This document shows, piece after piece, positions 8,650 to 18,595 of a stretch of 39,594 bases of DNA. The notes under the pieces were generated by a model. It was not told the DNA's origin and did no database searches. It saw nothing but the letters and a program-made list of their open reading frames with translations. The stretch spans positions 1 to 39,594 of the forward strand of contig CALYZQ010000012.1 of the NCBI GenBank assembly GCA_945609985.1, in the 5' to 3' direction. The position numbers and the translations under genes are program-made. The stretch comes from an uncultured Lachnospiraceae bacterium. GTDB taxonomy: Bacteria; Bacillota; Clostridia; Lachnospirales; Lachnospiraceae. Each line of letters begins with the position of its first letter. Position 1 is the first letter of the stretch.

Positions 8650-9739
8650 ACAGTCTCACCCCTTCAACAAACCAATCCATTTTCTCAAGCAACAGTCCGT
8701 CGCTTATTATCTCTCCCTCATCACAGCGCAGCTCACCGCTGTTGTCATAAATCTTTCCGGAAAAAATATTCTTTCCGCCTAAAATCTCCTGTTTTACCGA
8801 TTCTACGTGCCTTCTTGTTTCCTCGGTCACACTTTTAGAACACTCCGACAGTTTCACCACACCGGTATCCATCCCAAGCCAATGCTGTTTAACAGTATTG
8901 GCCTTACCCTGAACAAACTCACGTACAATCTGAAAATACAGTGCCTGCCAGTCCCAGACCGCTGCGGTCAAATAGTTATCCGAAAGCCCCTTCTCCACCG
9001 TGTTGTAACCAATGGAATACACTCCTGCTTTATCTGCCGCTTGCGCTACATAATGTCTGTTCTGATGATAGGTCAGTACATCTGCTCCCGCCTGTTCTAT
9101 CAGGGTTTCTGCCGACAGTGTCTCCGCCTTCTCATCATCCCAGGCACCCGTCCATATCACATTCACTACTGCATCCGGATTCACACTCCGCACGCCCAAT
9201 GTAAAGGCATTGATTCCTCTGTTTACCTCTGTATTGGACATTGCCGCCACATATCCGATATTGTTGCTCTTAGTCTGCATCCCAGCCACTATTCCTGCCA
9301 GGTATCTTGCCTGATACATTCTTCCGAAATAGGAAGTATAATTATCGGCAACATACTCCGCACTGCTTCCGTAAAAAGCAATGTCCGGATAACCCTCTAT
9401 CACATCCTGTACAAGCATGGGATACCCATAGCTTGACAAAATAATCATAGTCGCGCCTTCTTTTGCCAGCTTATGTATGGCATCTGCACAACCCTCGTAT
9501 TCCTCCGGTGTATCCTCCGCCACCAATAGCTCTGCTCCCAGCTTCTCGCACGCTTGGGACACTCCTCTGTAATGCATGCCGTTCCAACCCTCGTCATCCG
9601 CCTTTCCTGTAATGACAAGACCTACTTTAGGAGACGTGTTTTTCCCTGTGCCGGTCATGACTATCAAACCTATAATAATTGCCACCAGCGCCAGCATAAC
9701 CAGCTGCAAAACGCGTCTGTATACCGATTTATTTTTCAT
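8627..9739 (-). CDS. BMP/PnrA-like substrate-binding protein, membrane-anchored
   Basis: The 370-residue protein has an N-terminal basic patch and one hydrophobic helix (about 10-30) with no lipobox cysteine, so it appears anchored by an uncleaved signal rather than as a lipoprotein. The rest follows the BMP (PnrA-like) fold: [16 protein letters not shown] at the start of the binding domain, then [17 protein letters not shown] and [20 protein letters not shown]. Known family members bind nucleosides for ABC import. No permease or ATPase gene is present here. The ATG start at 9739 is used, with AGGGG about 9 bases upstream. The gene overlaps its paralogue by 11 bases and the kinase by 23, so a sensory role is more likely than transport. 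Confidence 0.88.
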   Translation of the reverse strand: MKNKSVYRRVLQLVMLALVAIIIGLIVMTGTGKNTSPKVGLVITGKADDEGWNGMHYRGVSQACEKLGAELLVAEDTPEEYEGCADAIHKLAKEGATMIILSSYGYPMLVQDVIEGYPDIAFYGSSAEYVADNYTSYFGRMYQARYLAGIVAGMQTKSNNIGYVAAMSNTEVNRGINAFTLGVRSVNPDAVVNVIWTGAWDDEKAETLSAETLIEQAGADVLTYHQNRHYVAQAADKAGVYSIGYNTVEKGLSDNYLTAAVWDWQALYFQIVREFVQGKANTVKQHWLGMDTGVVKLSECSKSVTEETRRHVESVKQEILGGKNIFSGKIYDNSGELRCDEGEIISDGLLLEKMDWFVEGVRLYEVETGH

Positions 9740-10823
9740 CAATTAACACCCCTTCCACATACCAGTCAAAGGCATTTAGCATGGCATCATCCGTCATGCT
9801 CTCGCCTTCTCCAATCCGGACATTCCCCTCTCTGTCCGTCACGGGACCGTAAAACACATCATAGGTGCCGCTTCGAAGCAGCTTTGCTCTCTCCTCCACG
9901 ACCTCAGATATCCCTTCTCTTACCTTCTCGGTTAACGGTGCCATGGACACCATACCGGTCTCAATTCCTTCCCAGTAGTGATATCCTTCAAATTTACCCT
10001 GTATGCAGCGCAAAATATTTGTCTCATAAAAGCCTGACCAGTCCCAGACAGCTGCGGTCAGAAATGTATTCGGATAATCCTTGCTGTTATCCACATTATA
10101 ACCGATGGACAACACCCCTTTTTCCTCCGCAATTTCAAGCGGCTCTAAGGAATCTGTGTGCATAGCCAGCAGGTCAATATTGTGGGAATCCAGAAGCTTC
10201 TCTGTGGCCTCCTTTGTCCCGGCATCATCCGTCCAGGAATCCGTAAAACGTACGTAAACCTTTGCGTCCGGATTCACACTGCGGACACCGAGGGTAAACG
10301 CATTAATTCCTCTGTTTACCTCTGATATGGGAAACGCTGCCACATAACCGATTTCATTTGTCTTAGTTTGCAGACCTGCCACAATACCTGTCAAATAACG
10401 TATCTGATACATTCTGCCAAAATAACTGGTAAGATTCTTCGCTTCTCCCACGCCAGTCGCATGGAAAAAATAAATCTCCGGATACTTTACCGCTGCTTTC
10501 TCCACAGCCTCCCCGAATTCAAAGGAATTTGCTATGATAATCTCGCAACCATCATTGATTAACTCATCAATCAGTCCTTCTATAATATACGTATTTACAT
10601 TTTCTTTATATGTAATCTCCAGGTTCAGTCCTTCAGTCGCTTTTTCCAATCCTTCAAAGTGAGACTGACTCCAGTTGCGGTCAGACTTGTAACCGTTTAA
10701 AATAACTCCAACCTTTGTACTTCCCGCCATGGTCTCCGTATCGGATTCATAGCTGTTGATTACAAAGATTCCAAGCATAATTGCAAGAATAATAATCCCT
10801 GCCAGACGAAACACTTTTCTCAT
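9729..10823 (-). CDS. BMP/PnrA-like substrate-binding protein, paralogue
   Basis: The 364-residue protein shares the family blocks of its neighbour almost word for word ([37 protein letters not shown]), so the pair arose by duplication. Residues contacting the ligand appear to differ: the first strand reads KVGVILNGYKSDRNWSQ rather than [11 protein letters not shown]. It also has an N-terminal membrane anchor without lipobox. ATG 10823 is chosen because GAGGAG lies 9 bases upstream. It overlaps the stop of the broken polymerase gene by four bases (ATGA), so its translation was once coupled to that gene. Confidence 0.88.
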   Translation of the reverse strand: MRKVFRLAGIIILAIMLGIFVINSYESDTETMAGSTKVGVILNGYKSDRNWSQSHFEGLEKATEGLNLEITYKENVNTYIIEGLIDELINDGCEIIIANSFEFGEAVEKAAVKYPEIYFFHATGVGEAKNLTSYFGRMYQIRYLTGIVAGLQTKTNEIGYVAAFPISEVNRGINAFTLGVRSVNPDAKVYVRFTDSWTDDAGTKEATEKLLDSHNIDLLAMHTDSLEPLEIAEEKGVLSIGYNVDNSKDYPNTFLTAAVWDWSGFYETNILRCIQGKFEGYHYWEGIETGMVSMAPLTEKVREGISEVVEERAKLLRSGTYDVFYGPVTDREGNVRIGEGESMTDDAMLNAFDWYVEGVLIDEK

Positions 10824-12457
10824 CGGCACTTTCTCCTCATAAACGCTTCACTGACTCCGAAAATCACAAACACTGTTGCCAGATTCATAGACTGCTGAAA
10901 ACTGAATATATTATTGACTGTAAATGCCAACAGACAAAAGCCTCCGAAGGCCGCAATCAGGTTGGTTTTTTTCGCCTTTATGTATCTCACAATGGCAGTC
11001 ATCATCATTCCCACATATCCGATTACTCCCAAAAGTCCTTCATTCACCAGAATTGTAAGCCATTCATTATGTGTATTGGTAAGAGTTGCCACGCCAAAGC
11101 TCTCCTTTACCAAAGCTCTCAACTCTTCACTGCCATCCTTATACAGATAAGCGGACATACCATCCGGTCCCACACCAAACAGCTTATGTAACAAATCCTG
11201 CTCCCCAAAACATTATATTCCTGCCATCCAGGAAGCTCCTCTGTAACTGGCAAATTTTTAGTTAAAGATAAATTGAGGCTTCCCCTCCAAGAATGCAAAT
11301 GCACCGGGGTTACGGGTATTCATTACAACCAATATTATGTATCCTGCGAGTGCACCAAGTGCAACTCCTGCTACTATCCGCGCTGTTATCACAAACACCT
11401 TTACCGGATACTTATTCATGATAACAAAATAGCTTATTACTCTCCATGCCAAAAACGACACAGCTGTCACAACCACTGCAAAACTGCTATCTGTAAACAA
11501 ATCCATAAAGCTGTCGTGAAAACTGATTTTGTCCGGATACATATGACGGATAATCCGGGTTACCAGACACGCCAGCGAAAAAATAAACACCACTCCGCAA
11601 AAGCTCTGCATTCTTCTGCCGTCCGATGCCGAAAGACAAAACATCACAAGGAACATGACAACCATTGCAAAGAGACCACTCACACTTCCCTGAGTCAGCA
11701 GGGATGCATAACCGATGCCAACATACAAAGATAACAAAAACTTCTGCCACATATTTTTCCACTCACCCTGCCACAAAAGCAGCACACCGCCAAAAAATAC
11801 CGTGACCAGATAGCCACAATACCAGTTAATATTTCCGATGGTGGAAATAAAGCCGGGGTTGTGCGCTGTCATCTCTAGGGGACGGATTTCAAAACGGTTT
11901 AAATAGCCCAATGCAAAAACTACTGCCGACACCGGCAAAATCAGATACACCATCCATTTTCCCGGATTCCAAAACCGCGAAACCAGAAAATACAAAAGAC
12001 AGACAAACAATTGAGGTAACAGTCCGATGTACCACCCCTGGGCACCCCACAATGCCTGTTTCTTATAATCCGAAAGTGCATAAGACAAAAGCAGGGTGAC
12101 CATAAACAGGAGCACAAAGGCATCTGTTACGGAGAACTGACTTCTAACCACATCCCACAGTTTTCGGTTTTTGAGTCCTCCCGCACGCTTCTTCTGAATA
12201 GTTACAATAATATAAAAGACTCCGAATATGACAAACACCGGCACCAGCAAGATACCGATTTTAATACTTATCTGTCTGAAAAAATTTGCCTTGTCCGTAC
12301 CGATGGAAGCATACCCGTTTGTAAAATAAAAGGGCATTACCGCCAGAATCAAAAACATATATACCAAAAGAAGTCCGCTGAGCAGAACATGAAAAAAAGA
12401 ATAAAAGGATTCTGCAACGGACTCCATATTATTTTTCGCCTTAGATGTTTTCCTCAT
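10820..12457 (-). pseudogene. O-antigen ligase/polymerase-like (Wzy_C) membrane protein, broken by two ochre codons
   Basis: From ATG 12457 (GGGAGG 6 bases upstream) the frame encodes about ten membrane helices and stops at TAA 11258-11260. It then continues in the same frame through the fragment RGASWMAGI, a second TAA at 11213-11215, and FGEQDLLHKLFGVGPDG, the conserved Wzy_C / O-antigen ligase region. After that it runs with no further interruption to TGA 10820. Length, frame and conserved motif indicate one former gene of 546 codons with two nonsense codons 14 codons apart. Such proteins polymerise or ligate surface glycans. Being first in the operon, its early stop may reduce translation of the coupled BMP gene unless that gene initiates alone. 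Confidence 0.8.
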
Positions 12458-12501
12458 CTGTATCCTCCCACCGGTTTCCCGAAATTAACCCTTACACATC
12501 T

Positions 12502-12530
12502 ATGATAATCTAAGGAATATTTTTCGTCAA
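12502..12530 (-). promoter_or_regulatory. Promoter of the BMP-kinase-cyclase operon
   Basis: TTGACG (12525-12530) and TATCAT (12502-12507) are 17 bases apart, upstream of the polymerase-like pseudogene and directly after the stop codon of the exporter gene. No other strong promoter is seen before the BMP genes, so it probably drives the whole overlapping set down to 4784. Confidence 0.65.
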
Positions 12531-13568
12531 TTATTTCCTCTTCTGCAGACTCAGATAAGTCTCATAAATAATGATAAAACCTAAGGGTCCCTTGATGATT
12601 CCCCATACTCCGAACAACTGAATTCCCGCATATAGGGACACGAGCACTGCAATGGCGGGAACCCCCACCTTTTTTCCAATCAGTCGGGGTTCCAAGAATT
12701 CCCTGACAAAGATGCACACCACATACAAAATGACACAAGCCACAGCTCTTCCGTAGTATCCGTAAAACACCTGCGTCAAGGCCATGGGTATCAACACGAT
12801 ACCGGTTCCCACAAATGGAAACACATCCAAGAATCCTGTTACAATCCCCCAGAGTACCCCATGCCTGATTCCTGCAATTCCAAGTGTAAGTGCGCAAAGT
12901 CCGGCAATAACAGACATGATAATCAGCTGCGCCCTTACAAAGGTGGCAATATAGCGGATGATACCGCAAATAACCTCCAAGAGCACGTGGCATTCCTCTC
13001 TGTCCAGCAGATTGTTCATGATTTTATCATAGTCCTTAGCCAGCAAAATTGTGGCAATAATAAAGGTTACCAGAAATCCGCCCACGGTAATTAGTCCCTT
13101 GGCGTACTGCAAGGAGTAAGAAAGTACTCCCGGAACCACCTTGAGCTGTATATAATCAACTGCTTCATATACACCCTGTAAGATGGTCTCTTCCAGATAC
13201 TCGCTGTCCACACCAATGGTTCCACCGATACTGCCGCACACATTCTGCACAATCTGTGTAATGTCCTCCTCCCAGACCTCCAGCTTGCCGATAATTCCCG
13301 GAAAACTACCCACTATCCAGGAAAAGAGCGTCCACAAAAGGACTGCAAAGATAACGCTCGCGAGAAGAAGCAATATAATGGCACCCACCTGTCTGTGAAT
13401 ATGGAGCTTTCCCTGCAGCTTTTTTAAGGTGGAGCCGAACATGGTGACAAAGAGCATGGCTACCAGTACCGGTGCCACCAGCGGAGATAGATAGCGGAGA
13501 AAAAAATATACTGCTCCCGTCAACAGAAGCAGTATCCCAAATTTACTGTTTTTCACTTTTTCCATCAT
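12531..13568 (-). CDS. AI-2E family membrane transporter
   Basis: The protein of 345 residues is strongly hydrophobic with about eight helices and the usual order for the AI-2E (TqsA/YtvI-like) family: a paired N-terminal helix hairpin, a less hydrophobic middle (about 90-170), and a C-terminal block with GIVTGFLDVFPFVGTGIVLIPMAL and FLEPRLIGKKVGVPAIAVLVSLYAG, both typical. Family members are exporters or antiporters of small molecules, and in Firmicutes include sporulation-associated YtvI. ATG 13568 is preferred because GGAGGT sits 6 bases upstream; the frame extends further without a ribosome site. The substrate cannot be inferred. Confidence 0.88.
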   Translation of the reverse strand: MMEKVKNSKFGILLLLTGAVYFFLRYLSPLVAPVLVAMLFVTMFGSTLKKLQGKLHIHRQVGAIILLLLASVIFAVLLWTLFSWIVGSFPGIIGKLEVWEEDITQIVQNVCGSIGGTIGVDSEYLEETILQGVYEAVDYIQLKVVPGVLSYSLQYAKGLITVGGFLVTFIIATILLAKDYDKIMNNLLDREECHVLLEVICGIIRYIATFVRAQLIIMSVIAGLCALTLGIAGIRHGVLWGIVTGFLDVFPFVGTGIVLIPMALTQVFYGYYGRAVACVILYVVCIFVREFLEPRLIGKKVGVPAIAVLVSLYAGIQLFGVWGIIKGPLGFIIIYETYLSLQKRK

Positions 13569-13673
13569 ATCCATACCTCCCGGACCCGGTTCGTTCCCCA
13601 CTGTCCTTGCACTTTGTCTGCAATTCTTCAATAGTAGTTAGTATGGATATTATTTATTTATCTATGCACCGCC

Positions 13674-14360
13674 TTACTGCAAAAAAAGCGCAAATGCCTT
13701 GCCCTGCGGCTTTACCTCAAAATGCATCTTTTCTTTGGTTGCAGGATGCATAAATTCCAAAGAACAGGCACATAAGCCCACCACGGAAATGCCCAAACTT
13801 CGGCTTATTGCCACTGTTTCTTCGGTGCCGTATTTTACATCTCCAAGTAACGGATATCCCGCATGAGACATCTGCACGCGAATCTGATGAAAACGTCCTG
13901 TCTCAATATGAATTTCGGCAAGTGCACAGGGCATGTCTATGGTTTGCAATACCTGATAACGAAGCACCGCTTTTTTGCCATCAGGATGGGACTCCTCCAC
14001 CACCCTTGCGGCATTGTCCTGCGTTTTTATCAGATAATCCACAAGGCAATCCTCTTTCCTGTCCGGTTGTCCACAAAGCACCGCATAATAAGTCTTGTGA
14101 AGGGAGCCAGCCGACAATTGTTTGGTAAATGCCGCCGCCGTTTTACTGTCCTTGGCAAACACCAATAGTCCCTCCACCGGCTGGTCCAAACGATGAACCA
14201 CTCCCAGGTACGGTGCCTTACCGGGAGTCTGTCTTGCCAGATGCTTTTTTAACTCACTGACCATATCCGGCTGCCCTATTTTGCTGCTCTGGGTAGCAAG
14301 ACCCGAAGGCTTCGCCGCCACGATGATATGCTTGTCCTCATATAAAATTTCTGTCCTCAC
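13674..14360 (-). CDS. RluA-family RNA pseudouridine synthase
   Basis: The 228-residue protein carries the family's catalytic motif HRLDQPVEGLLVFAK with catalytic Asp59, followed by KTYYAVLCG and the C-terminal GRFHQIRVQMSHAGYPLLGD motif. It lacks an N-terminal S4 domain, as do the shorter RluA-type enzymes. The role is isomerisation of specific uridines in rRNA or tRNA; the target base cannot be told. It starts at GTG 14360 and lies 15 bases downstream of the RsmF-type methyltransferase gene, so the two RNA-modifying enzymes are probably co-transcribed. Confidence 0.92.
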   Translation of the reverse strand: MRTEILYEDKHIIVAAKPSGLATQSSKIGQPDMVSELKKHLARQTPGKAPYLGVVHRLDQPVEGLLVFAKDSKTAAAFTKQLSAGSLHKTYYAVLCGQPDRKEDCLVDYLIKTQDNAARVVEESHPDGKKAVLRYQVLQTIDMPCALAEIHIETGRFHQIRVQMSHAGYPLLGDVKYGTEETVAISRSLGISVVGLCACSLEFMHPATKEKMHFEVKPQGKAFALFLQ

Positions 14361-14375
14361 AGACAGTCACCTTCC

Positions 14376-15743
14376 TTATAAATTCTTCCTAAGACCTTTG
14401 GGATAATGATTTTTCATAATGTTGCCCGCAAGCTTTCCCCAGCCTAAGCTAAAGCCGTCCACACAAACTAAATGCCAGCCCTTGCCCCCTTCTGCGGGGA
14501 AGGTTTCACCATTAATAAATGCTCTGGATAGTCTGTCCGTAGAGGAAAGGTCATATACCTGCTTTACCTCTTCAGGGGAAAGCGCCAATGCCAATGCATG
14601 GGAGGGTTCAAAACGATCCTTTTTTATCTCTCCCACCTGTAAACCGGGGCGCAGTACCTTAAGTCCCTTTAAATTCGGCATATTCTCCGGTATAAGATAT
14701 AAATTTTCACCAAACTTTATATAGCTTCCTGCATGCTTTGCAAACCAATCATCCGCCAGAAATTCTTTGCAAAAGGCTTTCCACTCCTGCAACTCCTTAT
14801 CGGGAAGTCCCTTCTGGATACCGCCCGCACTGATGCTCTCAAAATCCTCCGGCACAGAACCGTTTTTTGTAAGCACCGCTGCAAAATGTCCTTCACCCTG
14901 TATCTTGTGGGGCCAGAGCCTTGTGGTTTCCAACAACTGAAACTCACTGTGTCTTTGAAGAAACCGCTCCATACCCTCCTCGTTTTCCTCGGGTGCAAAG
15001 GTACAGGTGGAGTACACCAGCCTTCCGCCGGGACGAAGCATCACTGCTGCGCAGTCCAGAATCTCCTGCTGTCTCTCGGCGCAGAGCTTTACATTCTCAG
15101 GACTCCACTGGTCACATGCCTCATCATTTTTGCGAAACATCCCTTCTCCCGAGCAGGGGGCATCTACTAAAATTCTGTCAAAGTATTCCGGGAACACCTC
15201 TGCAAGATGAGCCGGTGTCTCGTTTGTAACACAGGCGTTGCGCACACCCATGCGCTCTATATTTTCGGATAAAATCTTTGCCCTTGCAGGATGGATTTCA
15301 TTACATACAAGCAATCCCTGCCCTTTCAGCGCAGCCGCAATCTGGGTACTCTTGCCGCCGGGAGCTGCGCACAAATCAAGCACCTTCTCACCGGGACACA
15401 CCTTTAGCATTCCCACAGGTGCCATTGCACTGGGCTCCTGAATATAATAAACACCGGCCTCGTGATAAGGGTGCTTGCCGGGCTGGTCCTCTTTATCATA
15501 GTAATAGCCGTTTTCTGCCCAAGGCACCATTGTGAGACTCCAAGGCAAGCCTGCACATACCTCTCTGTCGGCTTCACTGCCATGCTCTGCCTGTCCATCC
15601 GCCGCGCTCCTGCCATCCTTCCGGATTTTCAGTGCATTCAGGCGCAGTGCCTGATATCTATCCTTGTCATAGCTCTCCAAAAAGGCTGGGTATTCATCTC
15701 CCAGCATCTCCTGCATTCTCTTAAGGAAAAGCTCCGGTAACAT
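14376..15743 (-). CDS. rsmF: rRNA (cytosine-C5) methyltransferase, RsmB/RsmF family
   Basis: The 455-residue protein has the NOL1/NOP2/Sun catalytic core: SAM-binding VLDLCAAPGGKSTQIAAAL, motif IV VDAPCSGEGMFRK with its Cys, and motif VI LVYSTCTFAPEENE with the catalytic Cys. A C-terminal region (about 300-455) ends with a PUA-like segment (RAFINGETFPAEG, GWHLVCVDGFSLGWGK), as in RsmF-type enzymes rather than the shorter RsmB. It transfers a methyl group to C5 of a cytosine in 16S rRNA. AAGGAGG lies 7 bases before the ATG. Confidence 0.9.
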   Translation of the reverse strand: MLPELFLKRMQEMLGDEYPAFLESYDKDRYQALRLNALKIRKDGRSAADGQAEHGSEADREVCAGLPWSLTMVPWAENGYYYDKEDQPGKHPYHEAGVYYIQEPSAMAPVGMLKVCPGEKVLDLCAAPGGKSTQIAAALKGQGLLVCNEIHPARAKILSENIERMGVRNACVTNETPAHLAEVFPEYFDRILVDAPCSGEGMFRKNDEACDQWSPENVKLCAERQQEILDCAAVMLRPGGRLVYSTCTFAPEENEEGMERFLQRHSEFQLLETTRLWPHKIQGEGHFAAVLTKNGSVPEDFESISAGGIQKGLPDKELQEWKAFCKEFLADDWFAKHAGSYIKFGENLYLIPENMPNLKGLKVLRPGLQVGEIKKDRFEPSHALALALSPEEVKQVYDLSSTDRLSRAFINGETFPAEGGKGWHLVCVDGFSLGWGKLAGNIMKNHYPKGLRKNL

Positions 15744-15766
15744 ACTGTTTCCTCCTTAAAATCAGG

Positions 15767-16507
15767 CTAGAACCGGTGTCCGCCGCCTCCGCCGCTGCGA
15801 CCGCCTCCGCCACCACCGCTACGCCCGCCTCCGCTGCTTCCGGAGCTCTGAGGTGAATATTTCTTGGTGGTATTTTTATACGTTACTTGTGGATTATCCA
15901 ACCTATAGCAATATCTGGTACCAATCAGTAACTCCTTCTCGCCCGGCTTGGAGGTTCTGCTCATAAGCTTCACCACTCCGAAATTGAGCAAAAGTCCCAA
16001 AATAACAGCTAACAGGGCATTACTGATATACTTCATGGGCTGGGCAATTTTGTGCCCCTCCAGCCTTGCCAGAATCTGGGAAAACGCTTTTTCCGCACAA
16101 GCATAATATTCTTCATCAGACGCATAGCTGTAGGAATTGTCGGTGATGGTATCCGCATAGCCTTTAGTAATCACCTTATAGATGGCTCCGTCGCTGTGAA
16201 TCCAAATATATCGGTTATCCATATCAATCACAAACAACGTACCGCTGGCTGTACCAAATTGCTCCCTATAATAATTCCTGCAGAAGCTCTCCGTACTGCG
16301 GTCATTCTCATAAATGGTTACAAACGCCACATTTCCATAAGCTGTTATAGGCTCCATAACCTCATAAAGACGATTCTCTTCAACACTTGTCAGTAAATCC
16401 GCATCATCCTCAATGATGACATCGTATCCGTTGTATGCAGACACATTGAGGGTAAATCCTCCCACCATCATCACACACAGCAAAAGACTGCACAAAAACT
16501 TACGCAT
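15767..16507 (-). CDS. TPM-domain (YgcG-type) exported membrane protein with Gly-rich tail
   Basis: The start at ATG 16507 gives a clean signal peptide (MRKFLCSLLLCVMMVGG, cleavage near NVSA-YNG). GGGAGG is 8 bases upstream. A TPM-like domain follows (about 28-150: DDADLLTSVEENRLYEVMEPI, FVIDMDNRYIWIHSDG), then one membrane helix (about 162-180) and a tail rich in Gly, Ser and Arg ending GGGGGHRF. TPM proteins act at the membrane and are linked to membrane-protein quality control; some are acid phosphatases. It overlaps the zinc-ribbon gene by eight bases, and this two-gene unit probably acts together. Confidence 0.82.
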   Translation of the reverse strand: MRKFLCSLLLCVMMVGGFTLNVSAYNGYDVIIEDDADLLTSVEENRLYEVMEPITAYGNVAFVTIYENDRSTESFCRNYYREQFGTASGTLFVIDMDNRYIWIHSDGAIYKVITKGYADTITDNSYSYASDEEYYACAEKAFSQILARLEGHKIAQPMKYISNALLAVILGLLLNFGVVKLMSRTSKPGEKELLIGTRYCYRLDNPQVTYKNTTKKYSPQSSGSSGGGRSGGGGGGRSGGGGGHRF

Positions 16508-18059
16508 TGTCATCACCTCCCCTTTTTTCAAACTGAGGCAAAGGTCTCATTGCCAGCCTGTTGTAGTTTCTTAAGATATCCGTAATAATCCACAAAATCG
16601 TCAGTAGTAGCAATACAACACCACCGTAATACCAGTAATCGTGCACCGGGTTTAACAATGCTATGACAGAACAAATTCCCTGACAGATTGCAGTCAGCAC
16701 ATAGCCCTTTCCGCCTTTGATATTGCCACACTCCCTTTTCCATTTTCTGCCCTTTACGCAGATTACAATGGTAGCAATCATAGAGCCTAAATACAACAAC
16801 GCCGGAAGCAACACCGGCATCTGCGCCGAAAACATCAATGCCATAACAATAAAGGGAATTAATCCCAGAACCGATGCCAATGTAATGGCCGCTGTCTTCT
16901 TTTTGGGATTGTATCCGCCGCCTTTGTTGTGCTTCAAAAACAGAGCCTTGTCATCCGCATAGGTCTCTTTTCTATGGATGGCTCCCAGCTCCCATTTGTA
17001 AATACCTGCCACAATCGTAGCAAGCAACATACAAATACCCAAGACAATCACCGGTCTGAAGGTAAAGAGCAAATTCAGCAGAAAGAAAATAGGCAGTGCC
17101 AGAAGCAATGAACCTATGGTGTACTTTTTGATATCCACCGGCATATCCGCAACTACCTTGCCGGTCTGTCCGTTCACGGTAGCGTAAGCCACCTTATCAC
17201 CATTTCGGTAGGACATAAACCATACCGGATACATCATATTTTGTGATCCTTCGTACTCTGTGTGAAGCTTTGTATTGAGATTTCTTTCATTTGCCGAGGA
17301 CTTCACCGAATACTTTTTAAACGCCTTTTCCTTACAGAGAGCATCATAGGTATTGTTGTTGGCACGCTTTGTAGCCTCCTCCAAATACGTACCTCTCTTT
17401 ACATCTTCCACATCCGCATAAAAACCACTTAAGAAGGAAGGGGTAAAGGGCACAATATCCTCCGCATTAAAGGGGGCAACAGACTCACTGATACTGTCAT
17501 AAAAGCTGGTGGACGCATCATAATAGAAACCTCTGTAATAGGCATCCAGATCTCCTGTCAAATCATAGTGGTCAGTATATATGTAATCCCCTTTTCTCTT
17601 GGAGGTCTTTCCTGCCAGATTAACGGGTCCCTTTTGGTTAAAGCAGTAGCTGTGATAGGGCATATAAATCCCTCTGAAGCCATCGATAAATTCAGGACTC
17701 TTGTATTCCTTCGGTGCAAAGAAGGCTTTTCGCATCTTTCTTGCATATGCCTTCTTGCAATACTCCTTCGTAATTTTGAAGGGTATGATATGGGAAGGCG
17801 CCTTCTCCTTACTGATACGTGTTGAAAGAATATTGGCAGAACCGCAATAACTACAAAAAGCAGTGGCATCATTGTCACCGCTAATCATTTCTCCCCCGCA
17901 TTGGGGGCATATAAATCTGTTTGCTTCATAATACTCCGTGGTATCCGTGTCCTTCTTTCTCTCATAGGGAGAAAATCGGGAATCACAGTGCCCACAGACC
18001 AAATACTGTGTGGCAATGTCAAATTTCAGATTGCCATTACAATTCGGACATTCGTACAT
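16500..18059 (-). CDS. Double zinc-ribbon membrane protein
   Basis: The 519-residue protein starts with two zinc ribbons: Cys4/Cys7 with Cys22/Cys25, and Cys51/Cys54 with Cys69/Cys72. A soluble region of about 240 residues follows, ending in MMYPVWFMSYRNGDKVAYATVNGQTGKV, which recalls the PepSY-like and TFIIB-ribbon domain proteins found next to TPM genes. The C-terminal 190 residues hold about six membrane helices. I cannot name a function. The tight overlap with the signal-peptide-bearing TPM gene suggests a shared membrane complex. Confidence 0.75.
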   Translation of the reverse strand: MYECPNCNGNLKFDIATQYLVCGHCDSRFSPYERKKDTDTTEYYEANRFICPQCGGEMISGDNDATAFCSYCGSANILSTRISKEKAPSHIIPFKITKEYCKKAYARKMRKAFFAPKEYKSPEFIDGFRGIYMPYHSYCFNQKGPVNLAGKTSKRKGDYIYTDHYDLTGDLDAYYRGFYYDASTSFYDSISESVAPFNAEDIVPFTPSFLSGFYADVEDVKRGTYLEEATKRANNNTYDALCKEKAFKKYSVKSSANERNLNTKLHTEYEGSQNMMYPVWFMSYRNGDKVAYATVNGQTGKVVADMPVDIKKYTIGSLLLALPIFFLLNLLFTFRPVIVLGICMLLATIVAGIYKWELGAIHRKETYADDKALFLKHNKGGGYNPKKKTAAITLASVLGLIPFIVMALMFSAQMPVLLPALLYLGSMIATIVICVKGRKWKRECGNIKGGKGYVLTAICQGICSVIALLNPVHDYWYYGGVVLLLLTILWIITDILRNYNRLAMRPLPQFEKRGGDDNA

Positions 18060-18092
18060 TTTGTAACCCTCTCTTTTGTTATCCGCCTACTG

Positions 18093-18497
18093 TTACAGCA
18101 CGCTGTAGCCCTTTGAAGAAAGGCTGGCTGCCACCTCTGCAACATCATCACAGTGAAATACCATAATCGGTTTCCCGGACTCTCTGTTAAAGGACAGATA
18201 CAGATAATCCACGCTGATATTAGTATTTGCCAAATCGGACAACAGGCTGTGCAGATTACCAACCTTATCTTCTACCTCCACACCGATAACATCTGTCAAG
18301 CGGCAAAGATAGCCTGCCTGCTCCAATGCCTCGCACGCCTTTTTGGCATCGGATACTACCATACGCACAATACCGTATTCTGCACTGTCGTTGGTGACAG
18401 AGCCCAAAATATTGATGCCCTGGTCCAAAAGGATTCCGGTCACCTTACGCATGGTTCCTTTTTTGTTTTCTGCATATATTGATACCTGTTTTAACAT
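18093..18497 (-). CDS. Tandem ACT-domain protein
   Basis: At 134 residues the protein consists of two ACT domains: the first begins KQVSIYAENKKGTMRKVTGILLDQGINI, and the second begins VIGVEVEDKVGNLHSLLSDLANTNISVDYLYL. ACT domains bind amino acids and regulate metabolism. Stand-alone tandem ACT proteins in Clostridia often sit beside phenylacetate-CoA ligase genes, but no such neighbour is present here. The start at ATG 18497 is favoured by GGAGG 7 bases upstream; a longer frame to 18554 has no ribosome site. It is 33 bases ahead of the zinc-ribbon gene. Confidence 0.85.
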   Translation of the reverse strand: MLKQVSIYAENKKGTMRKVTGILLDQGINILGSVTNDSAEYGIVRMVVSDAKKACEALEQAGYLCRLTDVIGVEVEDKVGNLHSLLSDLANTNISVDYLYLSFNRESGKPIMVFHCDDVAEVAASLSSKGYSVL

Positions 18498-18595
18498 CTT
18501 TTTCCTCCGTTTGCTTCTATATTTATTGAGTGCAAAAGACTCACTTGCTTTCACGTCTTCATTTTACGTTCTTTTGTACCGAAAGTCAACGTCAC

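Noticed and set aside
8627-10823. BMP proteins as parts of a nucleoside ABC importer
   Set aside because: No ATPase or permease gene is in the operon or anywhere in the window, and both proteins lack a lipobox.
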